DNA from: Bin55 sp965116055
Lineage (GTDB): Bacteria; Pseudomonadota; Gammaproteobacteria; Pseudomonadales; Azotimanducaceae
Assembly (NCBI GenBank): GCA_965116055.1
Contig: OZ220466.1
Coordinates: forward strand, 1,612,001-1,676,000
Reading direction: 5' to 3'
DNA: 64,000 bases
This document shows, piece by piece, positions 26,001 through 34,845 of this stretch. A program made the position numbers and the translations under genes. Every line of letters starts with the position of its first letter. The stretch's first letter is position 1. Under the pieces are notes generated by a model. That model was not told the origin of the DNA and made no database searches. It worked only from the letters and a program-made list of their open reading frames with translations.

Positions 26001-27254
26001 GTGAGTTGGCGGAGTACATTGTCCCTCAATGATGCACTAGAGCTTGTAGCGCCTACTCATAACCGATGGGTCGAGCTTTGGTTAGTACACGGTAGTGACT
26101 TCTGGCATTTCGAGAGTCGCGGTGTCACGCCTTCTCGTACCACGCAAAACGCGACGTTGTTTAAGCCTCGTGTGGGTGAGTCGTTGACTCTTCATCTCAC
26201 GCGACCGGTCCCCGCGCCAGGCGACACCGTCTCCGTAAAACAGATAAGACTGGCGACCTCGCCTGGCATCCGAGCAATGACTACATCGTTAACGCTTAAG
26301 ATCGACGCAAGTGTGGTTGATGATGTCACTTTGAATCTGCCGCCGGATTCATCTGTTGAAGTATTGACATTAAATGGCGAAGAGCAGCCACTAGGTGTCA
26401 CGTCAACCGTCAAATTACCTATCGCTCATGGCGAGAACTATTACACTGTCGAATGGCGTAACGAGACCGGTCTAACTTGGCTCTACAGAACGCCTCAAGT
26501 CACCCTCAATCGCGATGCAAGAAATATTCAGCTAGCGGTTACCTTGCCACGAAATCGCTGGATTATGCTGCTTGGCGGACCATCCATAGGCTCAGCCGTG
26601 TTATTCTGGGGAGTCGTGCTAGTGACTGTGTTGGTTGCGCTCACGCTTACTTTCTTACCGAAATTTCCGTTAACTAAACTCGATGCCGTGTTGGTTGCAG
26701 TCGGCGCTACGCTAGCGAATATCTGGGCTTTGATTTTCGTCGTGTTGTGGATTGTGGGTATCTGGTGGCGCTCAAGGTCGACGTTAGCGCTACTTCAGCA
26801 GAGTTCGTATCGATTAGTGCAGCTTGGCCTAGTTCTTCTTGCGGTTATCGGCATACTCGCACTATTCATTACGGTACTGAACGCTCTATTTACGGCTCCT
26901 GATATGTTTATTGAATCCTCCCCGTTGATTGGCAATGTGTCGTACGTATCGGCCGCTGCACAAAGCCTGAATTGGTTTGCCGATCAAAGTCGAGGCGAAC
27001 TACCGACAGCGTGGGTCATATCGTTACCTTTCTGGCTATATCAGTTAGCGATGTTGGCATGGTCTCTGTGGCTTGTCTTCGCGCTAAGTAAGTGGGTGCG
27101 AGCAACTTTTGTAACGCTTAATCAACCGTCATTCTGGTTCGTCAACGACCGTGATGAGGAGACTCGGGACAACTTACAGGATGCCGACGATGAACGCAAT
27201 GACGATACCCCTACTATTGCATCCGAAGAGGACCATAGCAAAGATACTCGTTAA
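23070..27254 (+). CDS. Very large exported membrane protein of unknown function
   Basis: A 1394-residue protein I cannot assign to a named family. A signal-like helix (about residues 27-47) ends near PLIAQE and is followed by a mainly beta-strand soluble region to about 490. A first hydrophobic cluster (about 490-600) contains several helices, a further helix lies near 700-725, a second beta-rich soluble region spans about 750-1160, and a C-terminal cluster of four or more helices (about 1170-1370) precedes an acidic tail rich in D and E. Both soluble parts should be periplasmic. The TTG start at 23070 is uncertain, with no ATG nearby. It stands alone between selO and the TauE-like permease. 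An envelope-stress or surface-assembly role is speculation. Confidence 0.75.
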   Translation: MALSICGESLNLPWGHKPLTANRTRRALTAGVFLWLVSIPLASPLIAQEVYVPPELETWKDWVLEAHPDINCPLNDVTAGRLPCIWMSEIDFRLTKGDQDRLDFRIEGHANAAGYLELPIGDARPVEVEVNRKPARIGLAGDIARVYLDQDPFVVTGRMYFDRAPRTIDIPQGAAIVKLSIDGQNVAVPKIENGKLWLTPQERDRASENSLRLDVYRRLIDGIPQTLETRIRLTADGMDRIESLGKPIFDEFRVVKVTADVPVQLANDGSVRVQVARGIAWITIFATSLRTVDEFKPVANGSHWPASEIWVFESDPQHRTVEVQGALPIDPMLVDSPFGSAPTYQVDIGESLRLTNERRGNPHPKPALFNIMRQIWLAFDGSSLIVADSIAADIQTETRLSADYDLGSVKVDGVKRLVTVLAREPRAESGIALRPSERQIEAVSMLNSRHEIAANGWSVEADSLAIDMHIPPGWKLLWTRGVDSVQGSWASAWWNLWDIFISVLIVAIAYRVGGIPVAGVVFVAILLSFQEYPEPALGWLLLGLLLLLDRQLRSERAKQVVQIFYWALMVPIAVATIYVAASNVRQAVYPQLDDIFSSDQIMGANLSPTASKLIDLSEHDMAFIQSAPARSTVQERKTVVNERLAATKAVDVPQSSTGVAVQTGPGKPDWHWDTARFRWSGPVSKDQRIGLTFLPPPATRLVFALIAVLHLVVLFIFVVAKARESEWIPRWLSKVLPALLLSATAMSTSAAFPEGRLLAELEERLTASPECLPGCASLERATLSMASADKLTLELVYLSAANVAVPLPKTEPYTTLKEATRDGLSQPLLLGESGTMFVQIPKGQTQFRLQYDLNELYDIVLSFPLEPATIAYQICCWVIKEDVDANVHRILLQRQPDHVEMVELAASSYQFQHQVVVQRELDLAFEPSAVTTVRIDNDRSENVSIAIPLLPGETVVSEQIEVQDQHAVINVSPDTSHVSWRSTLSLNDALELVAPTHNRWVELWLVHGSDFWHFESRGVTPSRTTQNATLFKPRVGESLTLHLTRPVPAPGDTVSVKQIRLATSPGIRAMTTSLTLKIDASVVDDVTLNLPPDSSVEVLTLNGEEQPLGVTSTVKLPIAHGENYYTVEWRNETGLTWLYRTPQVTLNRDARNIQLAVTLPRNRWIMLLGGPSIGSAVLFWGVVLVTVLVALTLTFLPKFPLTKLDAVLVAVGATLANIWALIFVVLWIVGIWWRSRSTLALLQQSSYRLVQLGLVLLAVIGILALFITVLNALFTAPDMFIESSPLIGNVSYVSAAAQSLNWFADQSRGELPTAWVISLPFWLYQLAMLAWSLWLVFALSKWVRATFVTLNQPSFWFVNDRDEETRDNLQDADDERNDDTPTIASEEDHSKDTR

Positions 27255-27386
27255 ATAACTCAACTCGCAAATGACCAGTGGAAAGACCATGCTTGGTATA
27301 GCGCGAACCATAACGAGTTTGGTCAAAGCACGTCCTGATCAGACCCCCCATGCGCGTATTCCCTCAATTGCTACCTGACTTGTCTG

Positions 27387-28160
27387 TTGATTGACTGGTA
27401 TGTTTATGCGATATTTCTAGTTGCAACCGCTGTTGGCACTTGGATTCAAGCTCTTTCCGGTTTTGCGCTCGGTCTTATGGTGATGGCCATCGTGCAGGCT
27501 GCCGGTGTGCTGTCGGTCGCTGATACAGCCGCAGCAATAAGCGTACTAGCTTTTTTAAACGTATTCGCTGCGTTAATTAGCTCATACCGACACATAGATA
27601 AACGTATATTCATATGTCTTACGCTTGGGCAAGTACCCGCCATAGGCATTGGGCTTTTCCTGCTTGATTACGTTGGTGATCAGTCCGTAGCTACATTAGA
27701 AATCCTCTTTGGTGTATTCCTTATTGCAGGCGGTTTCACCCTTGCGAGAGATCCAACCCCCAAGCAGCATCAATCATCGCGTGTTGCGACAGTCAGCGTA
27801 GGTTTTGTAGGTGGCTTGTTTGGCGGCCTCTTTGCTGCTTCTGGTCCAATCGTTGGTTGGTTCGCTTACCAGCAACCGATCCTCATAGCATCAATACGCG
27901 CTTCCCTGCTAGCGATGTTAGGCGTTACCACGTTGACACGCACCACGATCGTCGCTATAGAAGGTGTGTTTACCCAATCGCTCGTCTTGATGATCTTGGC
28001 TGCCGTACCCGTAGTTGCTGTCGTGACTTACTTCGCGACCCGTTTCCCGCCCAAACTATCTGATCAAAAATTTCGTCAGGGAATCTTTTCTTTTGTCTTT
28101 CTCATTGGGCTTTGGATCTTGGGTGCTGGCGTTCTCGAACTTACTAACGAGCTACTATAA
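27387..28160 (+). CDS. TauE/SafE family permease
   Basis: Integral membrane protein of 257 residues with about eight hydrophobic helices arranged as two similar halves, typical of TauE/SafE (4-toluene sulfonate uptake / sulfite exporter) proteins. The motif GFALGLMVMA near residues 25-34 and GFVGGLFGGLFAASGPIVGWF near 138-158 are the paired family signatures. The start is TTG at 27387; no better start lies nearby. Cargo may be sulfite, sulfoacetate or another small organic anion. It follows the large membrane protein gene after about 130 bases, so co-transcription is possible but not indicated. Confidence 0.85.
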   Translation: MIDWYVYAIFLVATAVGTWIQALSGFALGLMVMAIVQAAGVLSVADTAAAISVLAFLNVFAALISSYRHIDKRIFICLTLGQVPAIGIGLFLLDYVGDQSVATLEILFGVFLIAGGFTLARDPTPKQHQSSRVATVSVGFVGGLFGGLFAASGPIVGWFAYQQPILIASIRASLLAMLGVTTLTRTTIVAIEGVFTQSLVLMILAAVPVVAVVTYFATRFPPKLSDQKFRQGIFSFVFLIGLWILGAGVLELTNELL

Positions 28161-28212
28161 CCACCATACCGTCTTTTCAGGGGACTCCTTCCGAGTGCAT
28201 AGTATTCGTATA

Positions 28213-28245
28213 ATTATTTATATATATCAATAATTTATAAATAAT
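28213..28245. repeat. AT-rich dyad upstream of the Gfo/Idh gene
   Basis: ATTATTTATA (28213-28222) pairs perfectly with TATAAATAAT (28236-28245). The surrounding 28200-28250 stretch is almost pure A/T, in contrast to the genes on both sides. It could be a promoter UP-like element or a site for a nucleoid protein. No T-run placed for a terminator was seen. Confidence 0.35.
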
Positions 28246-28341
28246 ACCTATAACCCAACAACATCATTTCGACGACATGTCGTAGGTAGAAATTGTCTTC
28301 ACGTGTAAAATCGTTCGAGCAGATAAAAACGATGATTCCAT

Positions 28342-29337
28342 ATGGCTAAAGCCGCGCTAAATGTCGTACTTGTCGGCGCAGGGGGGAACATGCGCAATGC
28401 TCATGTTCCTCGCATATTGGCAGATAAGCGTACAAAGATCGTCGGAGTTGCCGACCCCGAAGAAGATCACGCAAAGCAACTGCAGGAACGAGCCGGGTAC
28501 GCTATCCCGTATTTTTCTAATTGGCAGGCGATGCTAAAAAACGTCGAATCCAACGGCGTCATCATTAGTACGCCTCACAAGCATCACAACCTTCAAGTCA
28601 AGCGCAGTCTGGAAGACGGTCGACATGTGCTGGTTGAGAAACCTATGGTCATTCAATCAAAGCATGCCAACTCGTTGATTCAATTAGCTTCTCGCGTGGA
28701 ATGCCTTCTTATGGTCGCCTATCAGCGACATTGGATCCCTGAGTACGCATATGCTCGTGAACTTATCGCTCGCGGCGAGTTGGGTGAGATTCGAGGCGTT
28801 GTCGGTTATATCACTCAAAATTGGGAAGCATTTGGCGGCTGGCGGCTTGACATTGAGTTGGGAGGTGGCGGCATGTTCGTAGATACAGGCAGCCATTTAG
28901 TCGCTTCCATGCTTTGGGTTACCGGCTTACGACCGAAGCGAGTCTGGGCCACACAGGATCGTAATGGTCAGAAAGTCGACATCAATATGGTATGCAACAT
29001 TTCCTTCGACAATGGCGCCATTGGAACAGTTACGGCCGTTGGCAACGCTGGACAGCACGATGAACAGTTAATCATTTCTGGCACCGAGGGTAGTCTAGCG
29101 TTGCACATGCATCAATGGCGTGTCCAAACGTTGTTTTTGAACAACGAGAAGGTCGAAGTACCGCGCCGTATTCGTGCATCAACGCCGGATGCTGCATTTT
29201 TCGCTGCGATGCGCAAGGGCGTTGACTCGGTGGAGCCGCCGGACTACGCGATTCAAGTATCGCAACTCACCGAAGCAGCTTATAAGTCGGCGAACGAAAA
29301 TAAGCCCATTAGCATCCGGCAGCTAGTCAAGAAGTAG
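28342..29337 (+). CDS. Gfo/Idh/MocA family oxidoreductase
   Basis: NAD(P)-dependent oxidoreductase of 331 residues. The Rossmann segment VVLVGAGGNMRNAHVP (8-23) replaces the common GxGxxG with GAGGNMR, as in many sugar or inositol dehydrogenase relatives. VEKPM near 95-99 carries the conserved lysine, and the GGGGMFVDTGSH region near 174-185 supplies the catalytic aspartate and histidine. The C-terminal beta-sheet domain is complete. It is followed after one base by the phosphotriesterase-like gene, so the pair probably acts on one substrate, perhaps a cyclic sugar or lactone. The substrate is not identifiable. Confidence 0.87.
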   Translation: MAKAALNVVLVGAGGNMRNAHVPRILADKRTKIVGVADPEEDHAKQLQERAGYAIPYFSNWQAMLKNVESNGVIISTPHKHHNLQVKRSLEDGRHVLVEKPMVIQSKHANSLIQLASRVECLLMVAYQRHWIPEYAYARELIARGELGEIRGVVGYITQNWEAFGGWRLDIELGGGGMFVDTGSHLVASMLWVTGLRPKRVWATQDRNGQKVDINMVCNISFDNGAIGTVTAVGNAGQHDEQLIISGTEGSLALHMHQWRVQTLFLNNEKVEVPRRIRASTPDAAFFAAMRKGVDSVEPPDYAIQVSQLTEAAYKSANENKPISIRQLVKK

Positions 29338-29338
29338 C

Positions 29339-30298
29339 ATGGCTCAAATCCAAACTGTTACGGGTCCTATCGACAGTAGCGAATTGGGTTTCACGCTCAT
29401 GCACGAGCACGTCATGGTGAGCGCACCGGGGATGTTTCGACAGTTTCCCGATCTTTTCGGTCCGGAAGATCGGGTACAACGAGCGATTGATACCTTTAAG
29501 CGAGCCAAAGCAGCTGGCATCGACAGCATCGTTGATGCCACAACCTACGATCTTGGGAAAGATCCGGAACTATTGCGAGAAGTCTCGCTCGGTTCGGGCG
29601 TTAACATCATCAATACCACGGGTTGGTGGCTTGATGTCCCTCGATTTCTACGAGGGGTATCTCCCAACCAGATGGCTCGCGAATTTATCAAGGATGTCCG
29701 CGACGGTTTTCGCGGTACGGAGATTAAAGCTGGCATTCTTAAGTGCGCTGCCGATTTTCAAGGCGTTACCGAAGATCTCGAGCTCATGACGCGCGCAGTT
29801 TCACGCGCGCATAACGAGACCGGATTGCCCATCATGGTGCATTCCTACCCAACGGGTCAAGTAGCTCGACGTCAGATTGAGATTTTCAAGGAAGAACGGG
29901 TTGATCTCGAGCGTGTCAAAATTGACCACTCGAACGATACCACGGACACCGAATATTTGAAGTGGATTTTGGACCAGGGATGTTTTCTCGGCCTGGATCG
30001 ATACCCTGGTCGGTTAGTGAGTCCGCATATGCGTACTGCGACAATGAAATCACTCATTGATGACGGTTACGGTGACCGTCTTTGTCCCGCTCACGACTGC
30101 ATCTGTCTTCATATACATAAGGAAGCTCCGGACGGCTCAATTCCCCTTGAGCATGAATTCACGCGTAGCAATGTGGACCAATACCTCTATATCCACCGTC
30201 ATGTCATCCCGGATCTTCAAGAAATGGGTGTCAGTCAAGCGAAGATCAATGACCTATTCGTCCACAACCCTCGCCGATTCTTTGAAGGTAGTAGCTAG
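29339..30298 (+). CDS. Phosphotriesterase-like metal-dependent hydrolase (lactonase type)
   Basis: Amidohydrolase-superfamily TIM barrel of 319 residues in the phosphotriesterase group, whose members are mostly lactonases. The binuclear metal ligands are all visible: HEH near 22-24, the lysine expected to be carboxylated in GILKCAAD near 137, histidines in MVHSYP near 168 and KIDHSND near 197, and the aspartate in CPAHDC near 255. It sits one base behind the Gfo/Idh gene, an arrangement that fits oxidation of a cyclic hemiacetal to a lactone followed by lactone opening. That pathway is inference from fold and position. Phosphotriesterase activity on organophosphates is less likely. Confidence 0.85.
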   Translation: MAQIQTVTGPIDSSELGFTLMHEHVMVSAPGMFRQFPDLFGPEDRVQRAIDTFKRAKAAGIDSIVDATTYDLGKDPELLREVSLGSGVNIINTTGWWLDVPRFLRGVSPNQMAREFIKDVRDGFRGTEIKAGILKCAADFQGVTEDLELMTRAVSRAHNETGLPIMVHSYPTGQVARRQIEIFKEERVDLERVKIDHSNDTTDTEYLKWILDQGCFLGLDRYPGRLVSPHMRTATMKSLIDDGYGDRLCPAHDCICLHIHKEAPDGSIPLEHEFTRSNVDQYLYIHRHVIPDLQEMGVSQAKINDLFVHNPRRFFEGSS

Positions 30299-30426
30299 GC
30301 GTAGGTTGAACCACGTTCGGAAGTTTGCCCCTAGTTCACAAGCGTAGACATACCCCGGTTTTCGATCTTCCTCATCTAAGTTCCATTTTTGTTGCTGTCG
30401 CGGCCGAATCGCTGGTTGTGGTTCGT

Positions 30427-31350
30427 TTAGCCAGCAGCTGCAAGCTTTTTAAGCAATTCGTTCGTGCGCGCAAACGATCCTCGGCTGTCGTCCCCAGCAG
30501 GAAATACGCTGGCTAGAACCTCAGTCGTGCCAGCGTCGAAGAAGCCCTGAAGCTGACTTGAGACTTCGTTCTCGTTACCAACGACAGCGACTTCACCCGC
30601 ACTCGAAAGTCCTTCGTTATCAAGCTGACGACGATAGTTCGGTAAACTGTAATAGTGTCCGAACACTTGATTCGCACGCACGATAGCTTGTTCTTTGTCG
30701 TCGTGTACGCATACCGGCAATCCGACAATCACGCGTGGGTCGGCACGACCAGCGTCAGAGGCAGCTTGGGTAATACGCGGCACAGTGTGCTCGGCAATAG
30801 TTTTGCGACCGACCATCCAGGTCACGGTACCGTCCGCGACCTCGGCAGCAGCCTTCAACATCAAAGGCGCGAGTGCTGACATAACGATAGGAAATGCTTG
30901 GGCATCAGGGCATGCGACCGCCGTTTTGACGTGAAATACCTCGCCTTGAAAGTCAACCTGACCCTCGGTTGTGAGCGCTTTTAATACAGTGACGTATTCC
31001 CGCATATGCAGGGCGGGGCGGTCATATTTCAACCCAAGCGCTTCAATACCTGGCGCATGCGAAGGTCCTACGCCTAAAACTAATCGGCCATTCGTCAACG
31101 CGTTGACTGTTGCAGCTTGCTGCGCTAAAGCAGATGGATGTCGTGGATAACTGGGTACAACTGCCGTGCCTAATTCAATGGTGGACGTTTGCTGACCGGC
31201 TAGCGCGATCATGGTCAACGCATCGAACATATGCACTTGCGGCATCCAATAACTACTGAAGCCTTCGGCCTCTTTCTCAACAATTTCGTCAACAAGGCTC
31301 GTTAACGGACGACCACGTCGTACGTTTCCGCCATAGATTCCAATTCGCAT
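30427..31350 (-). CDS. Luciferase-like (LLM class) oxidoreductase, F420-type annotation
   Basis: Bacterial-luciferase-fold TIM-barrel oxidoreductase of 307 residues. It begins MRIGIYGGNV, contains LVLGVGPSHAPGIEALG near 90-106 and a C-terminal dimer region, and matches the group annotated as F420-dependent. Whether it uses F420 or FMN cannot be decided by eye, and no F420 biosynthesis gene is in the window. GGGAG stands eight bases before the ATG, supporting the start. It is transcribed alone, opposite to the acyl-CoA ligase gene at 31527. Confidence 0.82.
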   Translation of the reverse strand: MRIGIYGGNVRRGRPLTSLVDEIVEKEAEGFSSYWMPQVHMFDALTMIALAGQQTSTIELGTAVVPSYPRHPSALAQQAATVNALTNGRLVLGVGPSHAPGIEALGLKYDRPALHMREYVTVLKALTTEGQVDFQGEVFHVKTAVACPDAQAFPIVMSALAPLMLKAAAEVADGTVTWMVGRKTIAEHTVPRITQAASDAGRADPRVIVGLPVCVHDDKEQAIVRANQVFGHYYSLPNYRRQLDNEGLSSAGEVAVVGNENEVSSQLQGFFDAGTTEVLASVFPAGDDSRGSFARTNELLKKLAAAG

Positions 31351-31526
31351 GTCGAAACTCCCTTAGATCAAGCTCGTCATTTTCTTAACCCAGCGCATCA
31401 ATGGCTAGGCAACGCTTATTTTCTATGAATGGGCCGTATCAATATCAGCTGCTAGCAACCAATTACCGAGAACACAAACGACTTAACGAGTGTAATTTCG
31501 AGTTTGCCAAGGATCGCGAGTAGCGC

Positions 31527-33023
31527 ATGAACGATATATTGCAGGTGTACGAGAGGGCAGCTCAGGACACTATCGCTATTGCGAGTATTGACGGCGAACA
31601 TATCACATACGGTTCGTTATGCCAAAGCGCGGAAGATTGCGGCAATGCACTCGCTCGCCTTGGAGTCTCAGGCAACGATCGAGTCGCAATCGTCATGCCC
31701 AACGGTGCGGCCATGGCTATCGCATTCGCATCTTGCGTGCCATGGTGTGCTTGCGCTCCACTTAACCCTGCGTATACCGCAGATGAATTCGAGTTTTACC
31801 TTAAGGATCTCGCGGTCAGTTTGCTTCTAGTCGACGCTCAAGCTGACTCTCCCGTTGTAGGGGTTGCAGCGAAACTAGGCATAGAAACCGTCGCCATTGA
31901 TGCCACGAAAATCGACCATCAATGGAACTTTGGATCCGGCGTTGCAACTCGTCAACGTCGTTCGCTTGATGAGATCGCGTTGATATTGCATACCTCGGGT
32001 ACGACATCGCGACCGAAGATGGTGCCTTTAACGCAACGAAATTTGATGGCATCGGCCCAGAACATTGCAGTCACACTCGAACTTTCACCGTCAGATCATT
32101 GTTTGAACATCATGCCGTTGTTTCACATCCATGGCTTGATGGCTCCAATCATGGCGACGTTGTACAGCGGGGCGTCAGTACAGTGTGCGCCCGGGTTTGA
32201 TGCGCTTCGCTTTTTTCGTTGGATTGATGAAGCGAGTCCGACATGGTACAGTGCGGTACCGACCATGCATCAAGCGATTCTGGCTCGTTCAAAACGCAAT
32301 CGGGACATCATTGAACGCAATCGCTTGCGGTTTATTCGCTCGTCGTCTGCGTCGCTGCCAGTGCAAGTATTGAAAGGATTGGAGGAAACGTTCGACACGT
32401 GTGTCATTGAGGCCTACGCAATGACTGAAGCGGCTCATCAAATGTGCTCGAATCCGCTGCCACCGGGCAAGCGTAAACCGGGCACAGTCGGTCCTTCTGC
32501 AGGCCCGGAAGTGAGAATTTCAGATCCATCAAAGTTGAGTTTCCTCGAAGACGGCCAAGAGGGCGAGATTGTCATTCGCGGTGAGAATGTAACGGGCGGC
32601 TATATTGACAACCCCCAAGCTAACGCTAGAGACTTTAATCAAGGATGGTTCCGTACCGGGGATCTTGGCATCAAAGATGCAGACGGCTATGTAAAAGTAA
32701 CGGGTCGACTTAAAGAGATCATCAATCGAGGTGGTGAAAAAGTTGCGCCACTTGAAGTAGACGAAGTACTGCTAGACCATCCTGCTGTCGCTCAAGCTTG
32801 TGTATTCGCAGTGCCGCATGAGAACCTTGGTGAAGAAGTAGGAGCAATAGTGGTATTGGCAGAGGGTACATCCGCGACGGCGGGCGAACTCCAACATTTC
32901 GCACGAGAGCGTCTGGCGTTTTTCAAAGTTCCTCGTGAGATCGTCTTTTTGGACGAAATACCGAAAGGTCCTACAGGGAAAGTACAGAGAATTGGCATGG
33001 CAGAACGCTTAGGAATGCAGTAA
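31527..33023 (+). CDS. AMP-dependent acyl-CoA ligase (oxalyl-CoA synthetase-like)
   Basis: AMP-forming CoA ligase of 498 residues. The ATP loop LHTSGTTSRPKM is near 152-163, FHIHGLMAPIMATLYSG near 197-213, AMTEAAHQM near 297-305, the TGDLG motif near 378 and the catalytic lysine in PKGPTGKVQR near 484-493. The FHIHGLMAP pattern and length are closest to plant and bacterial AAE3-type oxalyl-CoA synthetases, but small-acid preference is only suggested. It precedes the enoyl-CoA hydratase and SDR genes on the same strand, with 134 bases between, and may start that catabolic series. Confidence 0.82.
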   Translation: MNDILQVYERAAQDTIAIASIDGEHITYGSLCQSAEDCGNALARLGVSGNDRVAIVMPNGAAMAIAFASCVPWCACAPLNPAYTADEFEFYLKDLAVSLLLVDAQADSPVVGVAAKLGIETVAIDATKIDHQWNFGSGVATRQRRSLDEIALILHTSGTTSRPKMVPLTQRNLMASAQNIAVTLELSPSDHCLNIMPLFHIHGLMAPIMATLYSGASVQCAPGFDALRFFRWIDEASPTWYSAVPTMHQAILARSKRNRDIIERNRLRFIRSSSASLPVQVLKGLEETFDTCVIEAYAMTEAAHQMCSNPLPPGKRKPGTVGPSAGPEVRISDPSKLSFLEDGQEGEIVIRGENVTGGYIDNPQANARDFNQGWFRTGDLGIKDADGYVKVTGRLKEIINRGGEKVAPLEVDEVLLDHPAVAQACVFAVPHENLGEEVGAIVVLAEGTSATAGELQHFARERLAFFKVPREIVFLDEIPKGPTGKVQRIGMAERLGMQ

Positions 33024-33157
33024 CGAAAGATATGTGCTGCACTTGAATTTAAGCCTATAGTGCGCTAGTGCATAATCAACTTGAACAAGAATTTGTGCTT
33101 AACTAAATCCTAAGCGCTCGCCGTGAACGCTACGCGGCATGTAAAAGAGGACAATCT

Positions 33158-34069
33158 ATGGCATATCAAGACGTTATCTATGAAACTGATGGTCGCGTGG
33201 CGACGATTTCGCTAAACCGACCGCAAGCGCTCAATGCACTCAGCAATAACCTGCGTGGTGAATTGATGGAGGCCATGCGAGATGCGGAAGCAGACGACGA
33301 AATTGGCGTCATCATTTTGAAAGGCGAAGGTCGGGCGTTTAGCGCCGGTTACGATCTAACGCCAAATCGTTCGGCCGAATCCGACCAGTATGTCGATCCC
33401 CGATCCAAGTTACCCATGACCGGTACCACCCACCCGGGCGCAACCCAATGGGCTCGCCATGTCGTTATGACCAATTGGACAATCTGGGAACTTGCCAAGC
33501 CGGTCGTATGCAAGGTTCATGGCTATTGCTTAGCGGGGGGCACGGAACTCGCCTCGGTCTGCGATTTTCGAATCGTGGCTGAAGATGCGCAAATTGGGTA
33601 CCCACCGGTTCGTGCCATGACCACCATGGACATGATGTGGGCACCATGGTTTCTGCCACCTGCACAAGCACGTGAATTCGCATATATAGGAAATTCCTTT
33701 TCCGGCGCCAAGATGGAACGTCTAGGTTGGGCGAACTACGCGCTGCCGGCAGACCAACTGGATGAGTTCACCGCTGACTTCGCGTTCCGAATGGCCCACA
33801 TTGATAATGAAATGTTGATGTACTCAAAACGTGCAGTTAATCGACAGTACGAAACCATGGGTATTCGCGAAGCGCTGCATTCTGGTACGGAAATTCAGGC
33901 GTTAAGCGCTCAACGTGCGGCGTCCGCCGAATGGGGTCGACGCGTCCGGGACGAAGGGTTGAAGGCAGCGCTTGAATGGCGAGATGGACCGTTTCGCGAT
34001 TTTCGCGGGGCTTATACGGATAAACATGCAAACCGCAGCGTTGCCGGCATGAAGAAGAAAGCAGAGTGA
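33158..34069 (+). CDS. Enoyl-CoA hydratase/isomerase (crotonase) family protein
   Basis: Crotonase-fold protein of 303 residues. The oxyanion-hole segments are GRAFSAGYDL (about 60-69) and HGYCLAGGTELA (about 121-132). Length is slightly above the usual 260 because of an insertion after residue 70 and a C-terminal extension rich in charged residues. A good AGAGGA ribosome-binding site precedes the ATG. The stop overlaps the GTG start of the SDR gene by four bases (GTGA). Hydration or isomerisation of an acyl-CoA is expected; the insertion near 75-95 may reflect a bulky substrate. Confidence 0.85.
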   Translation: MAYQDVIYETDGRVATISLNRPQALNALSNNLRGELMEAMRDAEADDEIGVIILKGEGRAFSAGYDLTPNRSAESDQYVDPRSKLPMTGTTHPGATQWARHVVMTNWTIWELAKPVVCKVHGYCLAGGTELASVCDFRIVAEDAQIGYPPVRAMTTMDMMWAPWFLPPAQAREFAYIGNSFSGAKMERLGWANYALPADQLDEFTADFAFRMAHIDNEMLMYSKRAVNRQYETMGIREALHSGTEIQALSAQRAASAEWGRRVRDEGLKAALEWRDGPFRDFRGAYTDKHANRSVAGMKKKAE

Positions 34070-34845
34070 AACGCAAGACGTTACTTGATCGTAAAGCGCT
34101 TGTCACTGGCGCGGCACGGGGAATCGGTCGGGCAACGGCTGAACGTCTTGCTGAGGAGGGTGCCTGGGTGATGTGTGCAGACATTGACGCAGTAGGCGCT
34201 CAAGAGACGGCGAACACAATCCAACAGCGCACTGGTAAGGCCTCGTCGTTGCACTTGGATGTCACGGAACAAGAATCTATGCGTGAAGCGATGGACCGAA
34301 CTGTCCGTGAATTCAACGGATTCGATGTCTTGTGCAACAATGCTGGTATCGCAGGTGGAGATTGGGATCAAACGATCAAGGTGAACCTGTCAGGAGTCTA
34401 TTACGGTCTCGCGCACGGTGCGTACTTAATGAGTCAGAACGAACACGGCGGTGCGATTGTTAACACCGCATCAGTTGCGGGCTTAGTCGGTTTAACTGGC
34501 CCTCGCATCGGCGATCTCGCCATGGCACCGGACGCATTCTCCGGTGCGGCAGGCTACATAGCTTCGAAACATGGCGTCGCTGGTTTAACCAAGCAATTCG
34601 CACTTGCGTACGCTAAACAAGGCGTTCGCGTTAATGCGATTGCGCCTGGATACATTGAGACGGCTATGACGGCAAATGTCCGCGAGTCTGATGAATTTAA
34701 CGATTACATCGTTGGATTGCACCCACTCGGTCGGATGGGGCAACCCGAAGAGATTGCCGCTGCAGCAGCATTTCTTGCGAGCGACGACGCAAGTTTTATC
34801 ACTGGTGTCATATTGCCAGTCGATGGGGGTTACACCGCGCGGTAG
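34066..34845 (+). CDS. SDR family dehydrogenase
   Basis: Short-chain dehydrogenase of 259 residues, probably the 3-hydroxyacyl-type step after the hydratase with which it is translationally coupled (GTGA overlap). VTGAARGIGRA is at 12-22, DID near 38 (acidic residue after the second strand, favouring NAD+), NNAG near 87, and the YxxxK pair in GYIASKHG near 165-172. The C-terminus VILPVDGGYTAR is typical. Its last 16 bases overlap the end of the convergent small dehydrogenase-subunit gene. Confidence 0.87.
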   Translation: MKRKTLLDRKALVTGAARGIGRATAERLAEEGAWVMCADIDAVGAQETANTIQQRTGKASSLHLDVTEQESMREAMDRTVREFNGFDVLCNNAGIAGGDWDQTIKVNLSGVYYGLAHGAYLMSQNEHGGAIVNTASVAGLVGLTGPRIGDLAMAPDAFSGAAGYIASKHGVAGLTKQFALAYAKQGVRVNAIAPGYIETAMTANVRESDEFNDYIVGLHPLGRMGQPEEIAAAAAFLASDDASFITGVILPVDGGYTAR

